DNA from: CADEDH01 sp965216205
GTDB taxonomy: Bacteria; Actinomycetota; Acidimicrobiia; Acidimicrobiales; SZUA-35
NCBI GenBank assembly: GCA_965216205.1
Contig: OZ244139.1
Coordinates: forward strand, 1,984,001-2,048,000
Direction of reading: 5' to 3'
DNA length: 64,000 nt
A program made the position numbers and the translations under genes. This document shows, in pieces, positions 8,344 to 17,608 of the stretch. The notes beneath the pieces are model-generated. The model worked only from the letters and a program-made list of their open reading frames with translations. It was not told the origin of the DNA and made no database searches. Within the stretch, counting starts at the first letter, position 1, and each line of letters begins with the position of its first letter.

Positions 8344-9431
8344 GCCGCCGAGCCGGAGCGGACGGGATCCACCCAGACCCCGGCCGGCCACGACGGCCCG
8401 ACGGCGAGGCCGGCAACGTCGTGCTGACCACGGTCGTGTTGATGGTGGTCACCCTGCTCACGATCGCGATGTTCGTCGGCGCCCGGCGCAGCGTGATCCA
8501 GGGCCGGCTCGACACGGCCGCCGGCCGGGCGGAAGCGGGAGCCGAGCTGGCCGTCAACGAGGCGTTCGCCAGGATCGACGCCGGCCTGACCGAGCGCTTC
8601 GTCGGCAGCGGCACGGTGGCCGAAACGGCCTACAGCTACACCGCCGAACCGGTCAGCGCGTCCACCTGGGTCGTACGGGGCGAAGCCGCCTCGGGCGCCA
8701 TCGCCCGGGCGACCGAGGCCACCGTGAGCCGCGCTGAGCGCTCGCCCTACACGGTCTTCATCGTCAACGAGTTCCTGTCGGCCAACAACCGGGGCACGGT
8801 GGCGGGCAGGGTGGGGACCAACGGCACGATCGAGGTGTTCGGTCGTCCGCCGGGCGCGGTCCAGGAGCTGTACCGGCCGGACGGCAACTGCCGGCGATGC
8901 AGGGACGCCGTGGTGCTCGACGGTCCCCGCGAGGTCCCGCCGGTCGTCACCCCGACCAGCGGTTTCACGCCGTGCCCGGCGGACGGCCGGTTCGTCGGCA
9001 CGGTCGACGGTGGGGCCGGCACCCCGTACCGGTGCGACGACCCCGGCGTTCCGGTCCGCTTCGAGGGAGAGGTCGTGGTGGCGAACCCACCGCTGGTCGT
9101 ACACGTCGGGCGCGAGGTGCCACTGCAGCTCGACGGGGCTGTCGTCAACCAGAGCGGTCCGGCCTCCGACTTCCGCTTGTTCGTGGCGGGTGAGCCCGGC
9201 GACGGCGTCGCTGGGCTCACCGCAGAGGGGGCGAGTGTCCGGGGGGTGCTCTACGGGCCGGGGCGGTCGCTGATCACGACCGAATCCGACTGGACCGGCT
9301 CGCTGACGTTGTACCGCCTCGAGGTCACCCGCGCCGGCGAGCTGAGCGTCGCCGAGGACACATCGATCGGGTCGGGGGGCGACACCGGTTGGCGGGTCGT
9401 CTCCTACCGCTCGGTTCCCTCGAGCCGGTGA
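8337..9431 (+). CDS. PilX-like pilus-associated protein
   Basis: A 364-residue protein with one N-terminal membrane helix (VVLTTVVLMVVTLLTIAMFV, about residues 28-47) preceded by GEAGN, then a long extracytoplasmic region with a beta-helix-like composition. This matches PilX-type proteins that are encoded with PilV and PilW and enter the tip complex. The usual Glu at +5 is not seen, so cleavage by the prepilin peptidase is uncertain. Four cysteines (two in the CRRCRD segment and two in CPADG/YRCDDP) could form disulfides. Specific role unknown; context is the main evidence. Confidence 0.6.
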   Translation: MLSRRAGADGIHPDPGRPRRPDGEAGNVVLTTVVLMVVTLLTIAMFVGARRSVIQGRLDTAAGRAEAGAELAVNEAFARIDAGLTERFVGSGTVAETAYSYTAEPVSASTWVVRGEAASGAIARATEATVSRAERSPYTVFIVNEFLSANNRGTVAGRVGTNGTIEVFGRPPGAVQELYRPDGNCRRCRDAVVLDGPREVPPVVTPTSGFTPCPADGRFVGTVDGGAGTPYRCDDPGVPVRFEGEVVVANPPLVVHVGREVPLQLDGAVVNQSGPASDFRLFVAGEPGDGVAGLTAEGASVRGVLYGPGRSLITTESDWTGSLTLYRLEVTRAGELSVAEDTSIGSGGDTGWRVVSYRSVPSSR

Positions 9432-10159
9432 CAGCACCGGCGGAGGCCGCGCTCGGTCTGGCGGTCGCGGTGATCCTCGGTGCGACGCTCGGTCGCCTGG
9501 CCACCGGACTCGCCGATGCCGATCTCGACCGACAGGGTGCTACGCCGGCCGTCCCGGACCGATCACGGTCGTGGCTCTCGGTCGATGTCACCCAGGTGGT
9601 GGCGATCGCTGTGACGTCGGCATTGCTGGCCCGGTTCGGCGCCTCGTGGGTGGCCATCCCGTTCCCGATCGTGGTCGCCGCCGGCGTGGCCACCGCGGTC
9701 ACCGACCTCCGCAACCATCGGATCCCCAACCGCATCGTGTTCCCCGCGATCATCACCTGCGGCGCCACGATGGTGGTCGCTGCGCTCGTGGCCGATGCCC
9801 CGGAGCGCCTGGTGGGGGCGGCGGCCGGAGCCTCGCTGTACAGCGGGATCCTGCTCGTCGTCCACCTCGCAGCGCCACACGGCCTCGGACTGGGCGACGT
9901 CAAGCTCGCCGTGCTGCTCGGCGGAGCCATCGGCTGGCTCGGTCCGGTCTCGCTCGCCACCGTGGAGCTCGTGATCTGGGCGGTGATCGGGGCGAGCGGG
10001 CTCGGCCTGATGGTCGGGCTGGCCGGCGCGGTCGCCAACCGCCGGGGTCGGCCGGACGGGTTCGCCGGGTCGCTCCGGCGCCGGGCCATCCCGTTCGGCC
10101 CGTCCCTGTCGACCGCTGCGCTCGGGGTGGTGCTGGTGGGGGATCGCCTCGTCAGGTGA
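9428..10159 (+). CDS. pilD: Prepilin peptidase (A24 aspartic protease)
   Basis: A 243-residue polytopic membrane protease that removes the leader from prepilins. Both catalytic aspartates of the family are present: TDLRNHRIPN and GLGLGDVKL (the GxGD motif). It lacks the N-terminal zinc/methylase domain of proteobacterial PilD, as is common in actinobacteria. The GTG at 9428 overlaps the upstream stop (GTGA) and is preferred over an in-frame TTG at 9389. Its last 8 bp overlap the 3' end of pilB on the other strand. Confidence 0.85.
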   Translation: MTAPAEAALGLAVAVILGATLGRLATGLADADLDRQGATPAVPDRSRSWLSVDVTQVVAIAVTSALLARFGASWVAIPFPIVVAAGVATAVTDLRNHRIPNRIVFPAIITCGATMVVAALVADAPERLVGAAAGASLYSGILLVVHLAAPHGLGLGDVKLAVLLGGAIGWLGPVSLATVELVIWAVIGASGLGLMVGLAGAVANRRGRPDGFAGSLRRRAIPFGPSLSTAALGVVLVGDRLVR

Positions 10160-11882
10160 TGACCCGGAACAGCTCCTCGATCGTCGTCAACCCCATCGCC
10201 ACCTTGCGGAGACCGTCGGTCCGGAGCGTCTCCATACCCAGCTCGATCGCCACCCGCTCCACGTCTTCGGCCCGGGCCTGACCGAGGATCAGCTCGGCCA
10301 CCTCCTCGGTGACCGGCATCACCTCGTGGATCGCGAACCGGCCCCGGTAGCCGCTGTGGCCGCACGACTGGCAACCGACCGCCTGGTGGGCCGAGATCGT
10401 GTCATGCTGGCGCAGGTCGGCCGGCAGGGCGGCCAGCGTGGCGTCGTCGAGGCCGAGCTGGTCGAGCGGGACCTCCCGGGCAAGGCTGCACCGATCGCAC
10501 AGTTGACGGGCGAGCCGCTGGGCGAGGACGGCCGTGACCGACGAGGCCACCAGGAACGGCTCGACCCCCATCTCGATCAGCCGCATCGGGGTCGACGCGC
10601 AGTTGTTGGTGTGGAGGGTGCTGAGCACGAGGTGCCCGGTCAACGACGCCTCCACGGCGATGGTGGCGGTCTCGCCGTCGCGGATCTCGCCCACCAGCAT
10701 GATGTCGGGGTCGGCCCGCAGGAACGAGCGCAGCGCCCGGGCGAACGTCATGCCGGACCGCTGGTTGACCTGCACCTGCTTGACCCCGTCGATCCGGTAC
10801 TCGACAGGGTCCTCGATCGTGATGATGTTCCTCGTCGAGTCCATCAACTCCTCGAGGGTGGCGTACAGCGTGGTCGACTTGCCGGATCCGGTCGGCCCGG
10901 TGACCAGGATCGCGCCCCACGGCTGCTGGTAGGCCTCCCGGTACCGGTCGAGCTGCCGGGGGAGGAAGCCGAGCCCGCCGATGCCGACGCTCTGCTGACC
11001 GCTGCGCAGCACCCGGAGCACCACCGCCTCGCCGTGGATCGTGGGCAGCGTCACGACCCGGATGTCGTGCTGCTCGTCGTTGGCGGTCACCGTCAGGCGC
11101 CCGTCCTGGGGAACCCGGCGCTCGGCGATGTCGATGTCGGCCATGACCTTGATCCTGCTGACGATCCCGGCCTGCAGCGATCGGGGTGGCGACATGGCCT
11201 CGTGGAGCACCCCGTCGACCCGGAACCGGATCCGCAGGTCGTTCGAGGTCGGTTCGACGTGGATGTCGGACGCCCGCTCCTGGATCGCCTTGGCCAGGAG
11301 CAGGTCCACGAAACGGACGATGGGGGCCTTGTCGCCATCCTCGTCGATCTGGACCCCGGCGCCGGTGGCCGGCTGGGGACCGGCCAATTCGCTGCTCTCG
11401 ACCACCGCGGCCTGGATCGTCTCTTGCACCCGCGAGTCGCTGTGGCCGAGGCCACCCACGATCGACAGGATCTGGGCCCCTTCGGCCATCACCGCTTCGA
11501 CCTGCCGGCCCACTCGGGCCCGGATGTCGTCGAGCGCCAGCACGTCGACCGGGTTGGCCATGGCCACCACGACCTTCTGGCCCTCGCGCCAGACGGGGAT
11601 CGCCCGGTGGCGGCGGGCGAGGTTCTGGGGAATGAGCTGGGCGACCTCGGGATCGATCCGGTGGTCGTCGAGGTCGACGAAGGGGAGATCGAACTGCACG
11701 GCCAGGGCCCTGACGAGGTCCCGTGGTGTCACGTAGCCCGACTTGAGGAGCACGTCGCCCAGGCGCGAGCCGCTGGCCCGTTGCTCGTCGAGCGCTGCGG
11801 CGATCTGGCCCTCGGTCACGAGCTCGAGCTCGACCAGGATCTCGCCGATACGCCGTCGGGTGGCCACCGTCGTCTGACCCAT
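10152..11882 (-). CDS. pilB: Type IV pilus extension ATPase PilB
   Basis: A 576-residue GspE/PilB ATPase that powers pilus assembly. The N-terminal MshEN/GSPII_E_N domain occupies about residues 10-150. The core has Walker A GPTGSGKST (329-337), the Asp box region ITIEDPVEY, Walker B with LVGEIRD (about 397-402) and the His box GHLVLSTLH. The tetracysteine zinc site is complete (CDRC 462-465 and CQSC 504-507), which separates PilB from PilT. The gene is alone on the minus strand between the prepilin and pilT blocks and diverges from pilT over about 110 bp. Confidence 0.93.
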   Translation of the reverse strand: MGQTTVATRRRIGEILVELELVTEGQIAAALDEQRASGSRLGDVLLKSGYVTPRDLVRALAVQFDLPFVDLDDHRIDPEVAQLIPQNLARRHRAIPVWREGQKVVVAMANPVDVLALDDIRARVGRQVEAVMAEGAQILSIVGGLGHSDSRVQETIQAAVVESSELAGPQPATGAGVQIDEDGDKAPIVRFVDLLLAKAIQERASDIHVEPTSNDLRIRFRVDGVLHEAMSPPRSLQAGIVSRIKVMADIDIAERRVPQDGRLTVTANDEQHDIRVVTLPTIHGEAVVLRVLRSGQQSVGIGGLGFLPRQLDRYREAYQQPWGAILVTGPTGSGKSTTLYATLEELMDSTRNIITIEDPVEYRIDGVKQVQVNQRSGMTFARALRSFLRADPDIMLVGEIRDGETATIAVEASLTGHLVLSTLHTNNCASTPMRLIEMGVEPFLVASSVTAVLAQRLARQLCDRCSLAREVPLDQLGLDDATLAALPADLRQHDTISAHQAVGCQSCGHSGYRGRFAIHEVMPVTEEVAELILGQARAEDVERVAIELGMETLRTDGLRKVAMGLTTIEELFRVIT

Positions 11883-11991
11883 GGTCGTCCCATCGGTGCG
11901 GGCCGCCGTCCCATGAGCAGCTGGGGACCATGGTCGGGGATGGTGGGGACGGGGCGGGCCTCACGGGCGGCCGCGCTCGACCGATGGGCTC

Positions 11992-13230
11992 GTGGTGGAC
12001 TCCTCTCTCGACGACGGGTGGCAGACCCTCGATGACGACGGCCGCGACTTCCTGGCCCAGGCCCTGTCCGAGATCGACGATGGTGCGACGGACAGCCCCG
12101 GACGGTCAGCGATCGAGGCGGTCGGGGTCGACGGTCGTTTCGCCGAGCTCCTCCAGCTCGCGGTCGCCTCGGGCGCGTCCGACCTGCACCTCAGCGCCGG
12201 CCTCGCCCCCCACCTCCGGATCGACGGTGCCCTCGCCCCGCTCGACGGTCACCCACCGCTGAGCGCAGCGGACCTGGCGAGCCTGATCGGTGCAGTGCTC
12301 GACCCCGAGCAACGGCGAGAGCTCGACAGCACCGGCGATCTCGACCTCGGCCTCACGATCGCCGAGTCCGGTGAGCCCGGCGGCGGTGGATCCGGTGGGC
12401 CGGATCGGACCCGGCGGTTCCGGGCCAGTGTGTTCCGCCACTCGGGGGCCTTGGCGGCCGCCGTCCGGGTGGTCCCCGATTCGATCCCGAGCCTCGACAG
12501 CCTCGGCCTGCCGGCGGTGGCCGCCGCGATGGCCAAGCTGCCGAGCGGTCTCGTGCTGGTCACCGGTCCGACCGGTTCGGGCAAGTCGACCACCTTGGCC
12601 GCGATGGTCGAGACCGTGAATCGGGAACGGGCCGCCCACATCGTCACCATCGAGGACCCGATCGAGTACCGGTACACGTCGTCCCGCTCGATCATCCAGC
12701 AACGGGAGATCGGGGCCGACACGCAGTCGTTCGCCGGCGCACTGCGTCGGGCGCTCCGCCAGGACCCCGACGTCATCCTGATCGGCGAGCTGCGGGACCT
12801 GGAGACGATACGGATCGCGCTCACCGCCGCCGAGACCGGACACCTCGTGTTCGCGACGCTCCACAGCGCCGACACCAGCAGCGCCGTCACCCGGATCATC
12901 GACGTGTTCCCCGCCGAGCAGCAGGCCCAGATCAGGGCACAGCTCGCGCTCTCGCTGCAGGGCTGTATCAGCCAACGGCTCCTGCCGTCGGTCGAGGGCG
13001 GTCTGTTGCCGGCGACCGAGGTGATGGTGGCGACCGCTGCGGTTCGCAGCCTCATCCGCGACTCCAAGCTCCATCAGCTCCAGTCGATGCTGGAGACCGG
13101 GGCGGACGTCGGCATGTACTCCTTCGACCAGTCGTTGGCCTCCCTCGTCCGTCACCGACGGTTGGCGCTCTCCGTGGCGAGGGGCGCAGCCCACAACGTG
13201 GCCAATCTCGAGACGCTGGTCGGTTCGTGA
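11992..13230 (+). CDS. pilT: Pilus retraction ATPase PilT
   Basis: A 412-residue PilT-type ATPase. The N-terminal PAS-like part contains SGASDLHLSAGLAPHLRIDG; the core has Walker A GPTGSGKST, IVTIEDPIEY, a Walker B region ILIGELRDLETI and the His-box GHLVFATLHS. The PilT-specific C-terminal segment AVRSLIRDSKLHQLQS is present, and there is no zinc tetracysteine. It should depolymerise the pilus and drive twitching or DNA uptake. An acidic 40-residue N-terminal extension precedes the usual domain. The stop overlaps the pilC start (GTGA). Confidence 0.9.
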   Translation: MVDSSLDDGWQTLDDDGRDFLAQALSEIDDGATDSPGRSAIEAVGVDGRFAELLQLAVASGASDLHLSAGLAPHLRIDGALAPLDGHPPLSAADLASLIGAVLDPEQRRELDSTGDLDLGLTIAESGEPGGGGSGGPDRTRRFRASVFRHSGALAAAVRVVPDSIPSLDSLGLPAVAAAMAKLPSGLVLVTGPTGSGKSTTLAAMVETVNRERAAHIVTIEDPIEYRYTSSRSIIQQREIGADTQSFAGALRRALRQDPDVILIGELRDLETIRIALTAAETGHLVFATLHSADTSSAVTRIIDVFPAEQQAQIRAQLALSLQGCISQRLLPSVEGGLLPATEVMVATAAVRSLIRDSKLHQLQSMLETGADVGMYSFDQSLASLVRHRRLALSVARGAAHNVANLETLVGS

Positions 13231-14555
13231 CCGCCGTCGCCACCGACGAGGGATCGGCCGCGGGCCGTCCGAAGGGTCGACGACCCATCGGCGAGCGGGA
13301 CGGGCGCAACCGTGACGGGCGCAGCTCCAGCGACGACCGCCGCACCTACCGCTACCGGGCGATCGACGGTGAGGCCGGTCTTCGCGACGGCGAACTGCGG
13401 GCAACCAGTGAAGCAGAGGCCCTGGCCCGCCTCCGACAACTCGGGCTGCGGCCGGTCTCGGTCCGGGCCCGGCGTGGCCTCGCGCTCGATCAGGACTACT
13501 CGCTGCCGGGGATCGGCCCCCGGGTCAAGGCCCGGGAGCTCGCAGTTCTGACCCGGCAGCTCGCCACGATGATGAGCGCTGGCATACCACTGCTCCGAAG
13601 CCTCGAGGTGCTCCGGCGTCAATCGCAGAACAGCCTCCTGACGAGCACAATCGAACAGATCGAGCTCGACATCGAGAGCGGCGAGTCGCTGAGCCAGGCG
13701 ATCCAGCGGCACCCGAAGGTGTTCGATCACCTCTACGTGTCGATGGTGCGGGCCGGCGAGGCGGCCGGTGCCCTCGACACCGTCCTCGACCAGCTCGCGA
13801 CCACCCTGGAGCGGGCAGCGGCCATGAGGCAGAAGATCCGATCGGCCATGTCCTATCCGGTTGTGGTCTCGGTGATGGTGGTGGCGGTGGTCGTGGCGAT
13901 GCTGGTCTTCGTCGTCCCCACGTTCGCCTCCATCTACGACGATCTCGGCGGCACCCTGCCGTTGCCCACCCGCGTGCTCGTCGCCACGTCCGGTCTGCTC
14001 ACCGGCCAACTGCCGCTCGTCGTGATGGTGGCGCTCACCGCCGGGTTCGGATTCCGACGATGGTCGAAGTCGTCGGGCGGTCGCTACCGGCTCGACGGGC
14101 TCAAGCTCGCAGCACCGATCGTCGGCCCGCTGGCCCGGAAGAGCGCGCTCGGCCGGTTCGGCCGCACGATGGCGGTCCTCACCCGGGCCGGGGTTCCCGT
14201 GCTGGAGACCCTCCGCATCACCTCCGAGACGGTCGGCAACGCAGTGCTGGCCAGGGCCATCGACACCACCCGCGACGCGGTCGGCCGGGGCGAGCCGATG
14301 GCGGAGCAGCTCGAGCGCAGCGGCGAGTTCCCGGCGCTGGTCGTCCAACTGGTGTCGGTGGGGGAGGAGAGCGGCGCACTGGATCAGATGTTCGAGATCA
14401 TCGGAACGTCGTTCGAGGAGGAGACCGAGACCGCTGTCGCCGGGTTCGCCGCGCTGATCGAGCCGGTGATGATGGCCGTGATCGGGGTGGTCGTCGGCGG
14501 GATCGTCGTGGCGCTCTACCTGCCGATGTTCCGCATCATCGACCTGGTCCAGTAG
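13227..14555 (+). CDS. pilC: Type IV pilus platform protein PilC
   Basis: A 442-residue GspF/PilC platform protein with two tandem T2SSF domains: the first includes LTRQLATMMSAGIPLLRSLEVL and the second FGRTMAVLTRAGVPVLETLRI, each followed by long hydrophobic helices. PilC sits in the membrane and is turned by PilB and PilT. The N-terminal ~45 residues are a basic, disordered extension. The gene starts within the pilT stop codon. Confidence 0.92.
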   Translation: MTAVATDEGSAAGRPKGRRPIGERDGRNRDGRSSSDDRRTYRYRAIDGEAGLRDGELRATSEAEALARLRQLGLRPVSVRARRGLALDQDYSLPGIGPRVKARELAVLTRQLATMMSAGIPLLRSLEVLRRQSQNSLLTSTIEQIELDIESGESLSQAIQRHPKVFDHLYVSMVRAGEAAGALDTVLDQLATTLERAAAMRQKIRSAMSYPVVVSVMVVAVVVAMLVFVVPTFASIYDDLGGTLPLPTRVLVATSGLLTGQLPLVVMVALTAGFGFRRWSKSSGGRYRLDGLKLAAPIVGPLARKSALGRFGRTMAVLTRAGVPVLETLRITSETVGNAVLARAIDTTRDAVGRGEPMAEQLERSGEFPALVVQLVSVGEESGALDQMFEIIGTSFEEETETAVAGFAALIEPVMMAVIGVVVGGIVVALYLPMFRIIDLVQ

Positions 14556-14634
14556 GGCGGGGGCCGCTCAAGTCGTCCGGTGGCCCGCCGATAGGAAATC
14601 CGACCGACGCAGCCCAGCCTTCGAAGGACCAACG

Positions 14635-15156
14635 ATGCACACAAGCGGCGAGGCCGGCCGAACCGACGCAGCCACCGACGACGTCGAGCCCGGCGAGGAG
14701 CCACGAGACGCCGAGGCCGGGTTCACCCTCATCGAGGTCATGGTGGTGGTGCTGATCATCGGCATCCTGCTGGCGATCGGCATACCGACCTTCATCGGCG
14801 CTCGGACCGCTGCCCAGGACCGTGCCGCGCAGTCGAGCCTACGGATCGCCCAGACCGCGGCGATGGTCGTGTACGTCGACGAGGACGACTTCGCGCCCAT
14901 CGACCCGACGCTCATGGCCGCCGCCGAACCGGGAATGACGTGGTTGGCCTCCAACGCCGCCTCCGACAGCAGCACCCGTGTGTCGGTCGCCAGCAACGCG
15001 ACGGGCACCGAGTGGGGAGCGGCCGCCATGTCCGACTCCAACACGTGCTTCTACATCAGGCTCCGGGAGACCGGCTCGACCCTGTACGGCGAATCGGACT
15101 CCGCCACCTGCACCGGCGAGTCGGCCCTCACCCGAGCCACCCGCGCCGACTGGTAG
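14635..15156 (+). CDS. pilA: Major type IV pilin (PilA)
   Basis: A 173-residue prepilin with a textbook class III signal: leader ending DAEAG, cleavage before F, then FTLIEVMVVVLIIGILLAIG with Glu at +5 and Pro22 of the mature helix region (IGIP). The ~30-residue leader is unusually long and acidic for type IVa. The globular head is about 110 residues with two C-terminal cysteines (NTCFY and ATCTG) positioned for the D-loop disulfide. AAGGA lies about 8 nt before the ATG. It is the best candidate for the structural subunit of the fibre. Confidence 0.88.
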   Translation: MHTSGEAGRTDAATDDVEPGEEPRDAEAGFTLIEVMVVVLIIGILLAIGIPTFIGARTAAQDRAAQSSLRIAQTAAMVVYVDEDDFAPIDPTLMAAAEPGMTWLASNAASDSSTRVSVASNATGTEWGAAAMSDSNTCFYIRLRETGSTLYGESDSATCTGESALTRATRADW

Positions 15157-15168
15157 GACCGTAGCGAC

Positions 15169-15194
15169 TCCCGCCGAGCACTCGGCTCGCGGGA
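15169..15194 (+). terminator. Hairpin after pilA
   Basis: TCCCGC pairs with GCGGGA and CCGAG with CTCGG around a 2-nt loop, with a 3-nt bulge. It begins 12 nt after the pilA stop. Confidence 0.5.
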
Positions 15195-15259
15195 ACGGTG
15201 TCACAAATCCTCCACCTGTCTCGTCAGCCTTGACGATCGACGATGCAGGAGGAGACCTG

Positions 15260-16195
15260 ATGACATCGACCATCTTCTTCACCGGCGGCACCGGCGTGAT
15301 CGGCCGCCACGCGATTCCCGGCCTGATCGGCGCCGGTCACCGGGTGACGGCGATCGCTCGCCATCCGGATGACCGCCGTTGGCTGCAACGGCTGGGAGGG
15401 CGGCCGGTCGAGGTCGACCTGTTCGACCGCGACGCCGTATCGGCCGCCGTCGACGGGCACGACGTCGTGGTCCATATGGCGACCTCGATCCCACCGCAGG
15501 ATCAGATGACCAGGCGCACCGCCTGGTCGACGAACGACCGGCTCCGGTCCGAGGCCACCGCGAACCTCGTCGATGCGGCGGTCGCCCACGGCGTGGCGGC
15601 CTTCGTCCAGCAGTCGATCACGCTCGTGTACGCCGATGGTGGCGACCGATGGCTCGACGAGGACTCGCCGGTCGACCCGGTGTGGGGTGTGCTCGACTCG
15701 GCGCTCACCGCCGAGGACCATGTCGCCCGCTTCGCCAGCAACGGGGGCCGGGGCATCTCCCTGCGGTTCTCGAGCCTCTACGGGCCGGGGCGAGCATCCC
15801 GCGAATACGCGGCTGCCGTGGCCGCCCGCAAGCTGCCGATCATCGGCTCCGGCGCCAACTACGGGTCGCACCTGCACGTCGCCGACGCCGGCTCGGCGGT
15901 CGTCGCCGCCATCGGCGCGTCCACCGGTGTCTACAACGTCACCGACGACACGCCGGTCACCAGGCGGGCCGAGCTGGACGCCTTGGCCGACGTGCTCGGG
16001 GTCAAGCGCCCCAGGTCGCTGCCACGTTGGCTGGCGAGGGTCGTCGTCGGCGGTGCTGCCAACCTGCTGTCGGTGTCGCATCGGGTGTCGAACGAGCGGT
16101 TCAGGGCCGCCACCGGGTGGACGCCGGCGTTCGGCTCGGTGATCGACGGCTGGCGTGATGTCGTGCCGTCACCAGCCGCCAGCGGCCGAGCCTGA
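15260..16195 (+). CDS. NAD(P)-dependent epimerase/dehydratase (SDR), ECF41-associated
   Basis: A 311-residue extended SDR. The nucleotide-binding motif GGTGVIG opens the protein and the Rossmann pattern continues with IARHPDD and VVHMATS. The expected Y-x-x-x-K pair is not obvious (the region reads QQSITLVYADGGD), so catalytic activity is uncertain. A strong Shine-Dalgarno (AGGAGGAG, 15247-15254) precedes the ATG. The gene ends 11 bp before an ECF41 sigma factor. ECF41 genes are typically next to a carboxymuconolactone decarboxylase, oxidoreductase or epimerase ('COE') gene that they control, and this is that partner. Confidence 0.8.
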   Translation: MTSTIFFTGGTGVIGRHAIPGLIGAGHRVTAIARHPDDRRWLQRLGGRPVEVDLFDRDAVSAAVDGHDVVVHMATSIPPQDQMTRRTAWSTNDRLRSEATANLVDAAVAHGVAAFVQQSITLVYADGGDRWLDEDSPVDPVWGVLDSALTAEDHVARFASNGGRGISLRFSSLYGPGRASREYAAAVAARKLPIIGSGANYGSHLHVADAGSAVVAAIGASTGVYNVTDDTPVTRRAELDALADVLGVKRPRSLPRWLARVVVGGAANLLSVSHRVSNERFRAATGWTPAFGSVIDGWRDVVPSPAASGRA

Positions 16196-16206
16196 GAGAC
16201 TGGACC

Positions 16207-17157
16207 ATGACCCGGAACGCGGGACAGCCCGGACGGGCGGTGCCCGATGGCGGACAGCGGAACACCGGCCGACCCGACGACCTCGACGTCACGGTGTTCG
16301 AGCGCCACCGGCGACGCCTCTTCGGTATCGCGTACGGGATGCTGGGATCGGTGGCCGATGCCGAGGACGTCGTGCAGGACGCCTACCTCCGGTGGATGGG
16401 GACCGATACGTCCCGCATCGATGCTCCGGCCGCCTACCTCACGACCGTGACCACCAGGATCGCCGTCGACCGGCTCCGATCCGCACACAACCGGCGCGAG
16501 CGATACGTGGGTCCGTGGCTCCCCGAGCCGCTCATCGGCTCCTACGACCGTGATCCCGCTGACGCGGTGGCCGAAGCCGACCAACTGTCACTTGCGCTGC
16601 TCATGGCGCTCGAGCGGCTCACCCCGACCGAGCGGGCCGTGCTCGTTCTCCGCGAGGTGTTCGACCTCGACTACGCCGAGATCGCAGACGTCGTGGACAA
16701 GAGCCCGGCGAACTGCCGCCAGATCGCCGCCCGCGCCCGCAGTCACGTCGGCGATCCGAGCCGCGGCAACCCGCCAGACCCGGCCGTCGAGTCACGACTC
16801 CTGGCCGAGTACACGAACGCCATCACCACCGGCGACGTCGATGCACTGGCCGCGACCTTCGCCGCCGACGTGGTGCTGTGGGCCGACGGCGGGGGCCGGG
16901 TGCGAGCGGCCCGCCACCCCCTGCACGGCGCCGAGCGGGTCGCCCGTCACCTCGTCGGGGTCAGCGGTCAGACCCCACCGAACACGTCGGTCAGAGTGGT
17001 GCGGGCCAACGGCGAACCCGGTCTCCTCGGTCTCGTCGAGGGCCGACCGATCGGCCTGGTCACGTTCGACATCGGGGACGATCTGATCGTGGGTGTCCAC
17101 GCCCTCCTCAACCCGGACAAGCTGGCGAACGCCGTAGGGGAACCAGCTTCCGAGTGA
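16207..17157 (+). CDS. ECF41-family RNA polymerase sigma factor (SigJ-like)
   Basis: A 316-residue ECF sigma factor with sigma2 (about residues 28-95), sigma4 (about 125-180) and a C-terminal SnoaL-like domain (about 195-316). ECF41 hallmarks are all present: the linker motif WLPEPL at 104-109, DGGG at 227-230 and NPDKL at 302-306. In this family the fused C-terminal domain replaces an anti-sigma factor. It lies 11 bp after the SDR gene, probably in one transcript. No Zn-binding anti-sigma gene is nearby. The inducing signal is not known for the family. Confidence 0.9.
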   Translation: MTRNAGQPGRAVPDGGQRNTGRPDDLDVTVFERHRRRLFGIAYGMLGSVADAEDVVQDAYLRWMGTDTSRIDAPAAYLTTVTTRIAVDRLRSAHNRRERYVGPWLPEPLIGSYDRDPADAVAEADQLSLALLMALERLTPTERAVLVLREVFDLDYAEIADVVDKSPANCRQIAARARSHVGDPSRGNPPDPAVESRLLAEYTNAITTGDVDALAATFAADVVLWADGGGRVRAARHPLHGAERVARHLVGVSGQTPPNTSVRVVRANGEPGLLGLVEGRPIGLVTFDIGDDLIVGVHALLNPDKLANAVGEPASE

Positions 17158-17225
17158 GGCGCTCCGTGTGCCCTGAGCCGTCGGTCGGTCGTCGTCAGCG
17201 CTCGGATGCCTGCCCGTGGACCGGG

Positions 17226-17606
17226 TCAGATGCGCTCGACCGTCACCTGTCGAGCGTCGGCAGACAGCGCTCCCAGGTCCGCCTCGTCGCCGGTGAGTAC
17301 CGTGCCGCCGGGCTCGGCCAACGCAACGACGATGGCATCGACAGCCGAACCGCGTCCGGCTCGTCGTCGCAGTTCGGCCGCCCGACGGGCAACGGCGTCC
17401 GTCACGGCGGGTTCAACGATGCAAGTCTTCAGGAACCGGTTGACGTTGGCGTCTCGGCCAGGGTGGCCTTGAAGCGACTCGACCAGAACGACGGTTGGCA
17501 CGAGGGGCGGCCAGAGCTCGACTGCGACCAAGCTCTGGATGAGCGCGAGCGTCTGGCGGTTCCGGGCAGCCAGCTTCGTGACGCCACCGCTGTCGAGGAC
17601 GAGCAT
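17226..17606 (-). CDS. VapC-like PIN-domain toxin
   Basis: A 126-residue PIN-domain ribonuclease. The acidic residues that coordinate magnesium are in place: Asp5 (VLDSG), Glu43 (VLVESL), Asp90 (SAVDAIVVALA) and Asp107 (LTGDEADL). It lies 2 bp after the antitoxin gene, the standard vapBC order. Target RNA cannot be predicted. Confidence 0.85.
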   Translation of the reverse strand: MLVLDSGGVTKLAARNRQTLALIQSLVAVELWPPLVPTVVLVESLQGHPGRDANVNRFLKTCIVEPAVTDAVARRAAELRRRAGRGSAVDAIVVALAEPGGTVLTGDEADLGALSADARQVTVERI

Positions 17607-17608
17607 CC

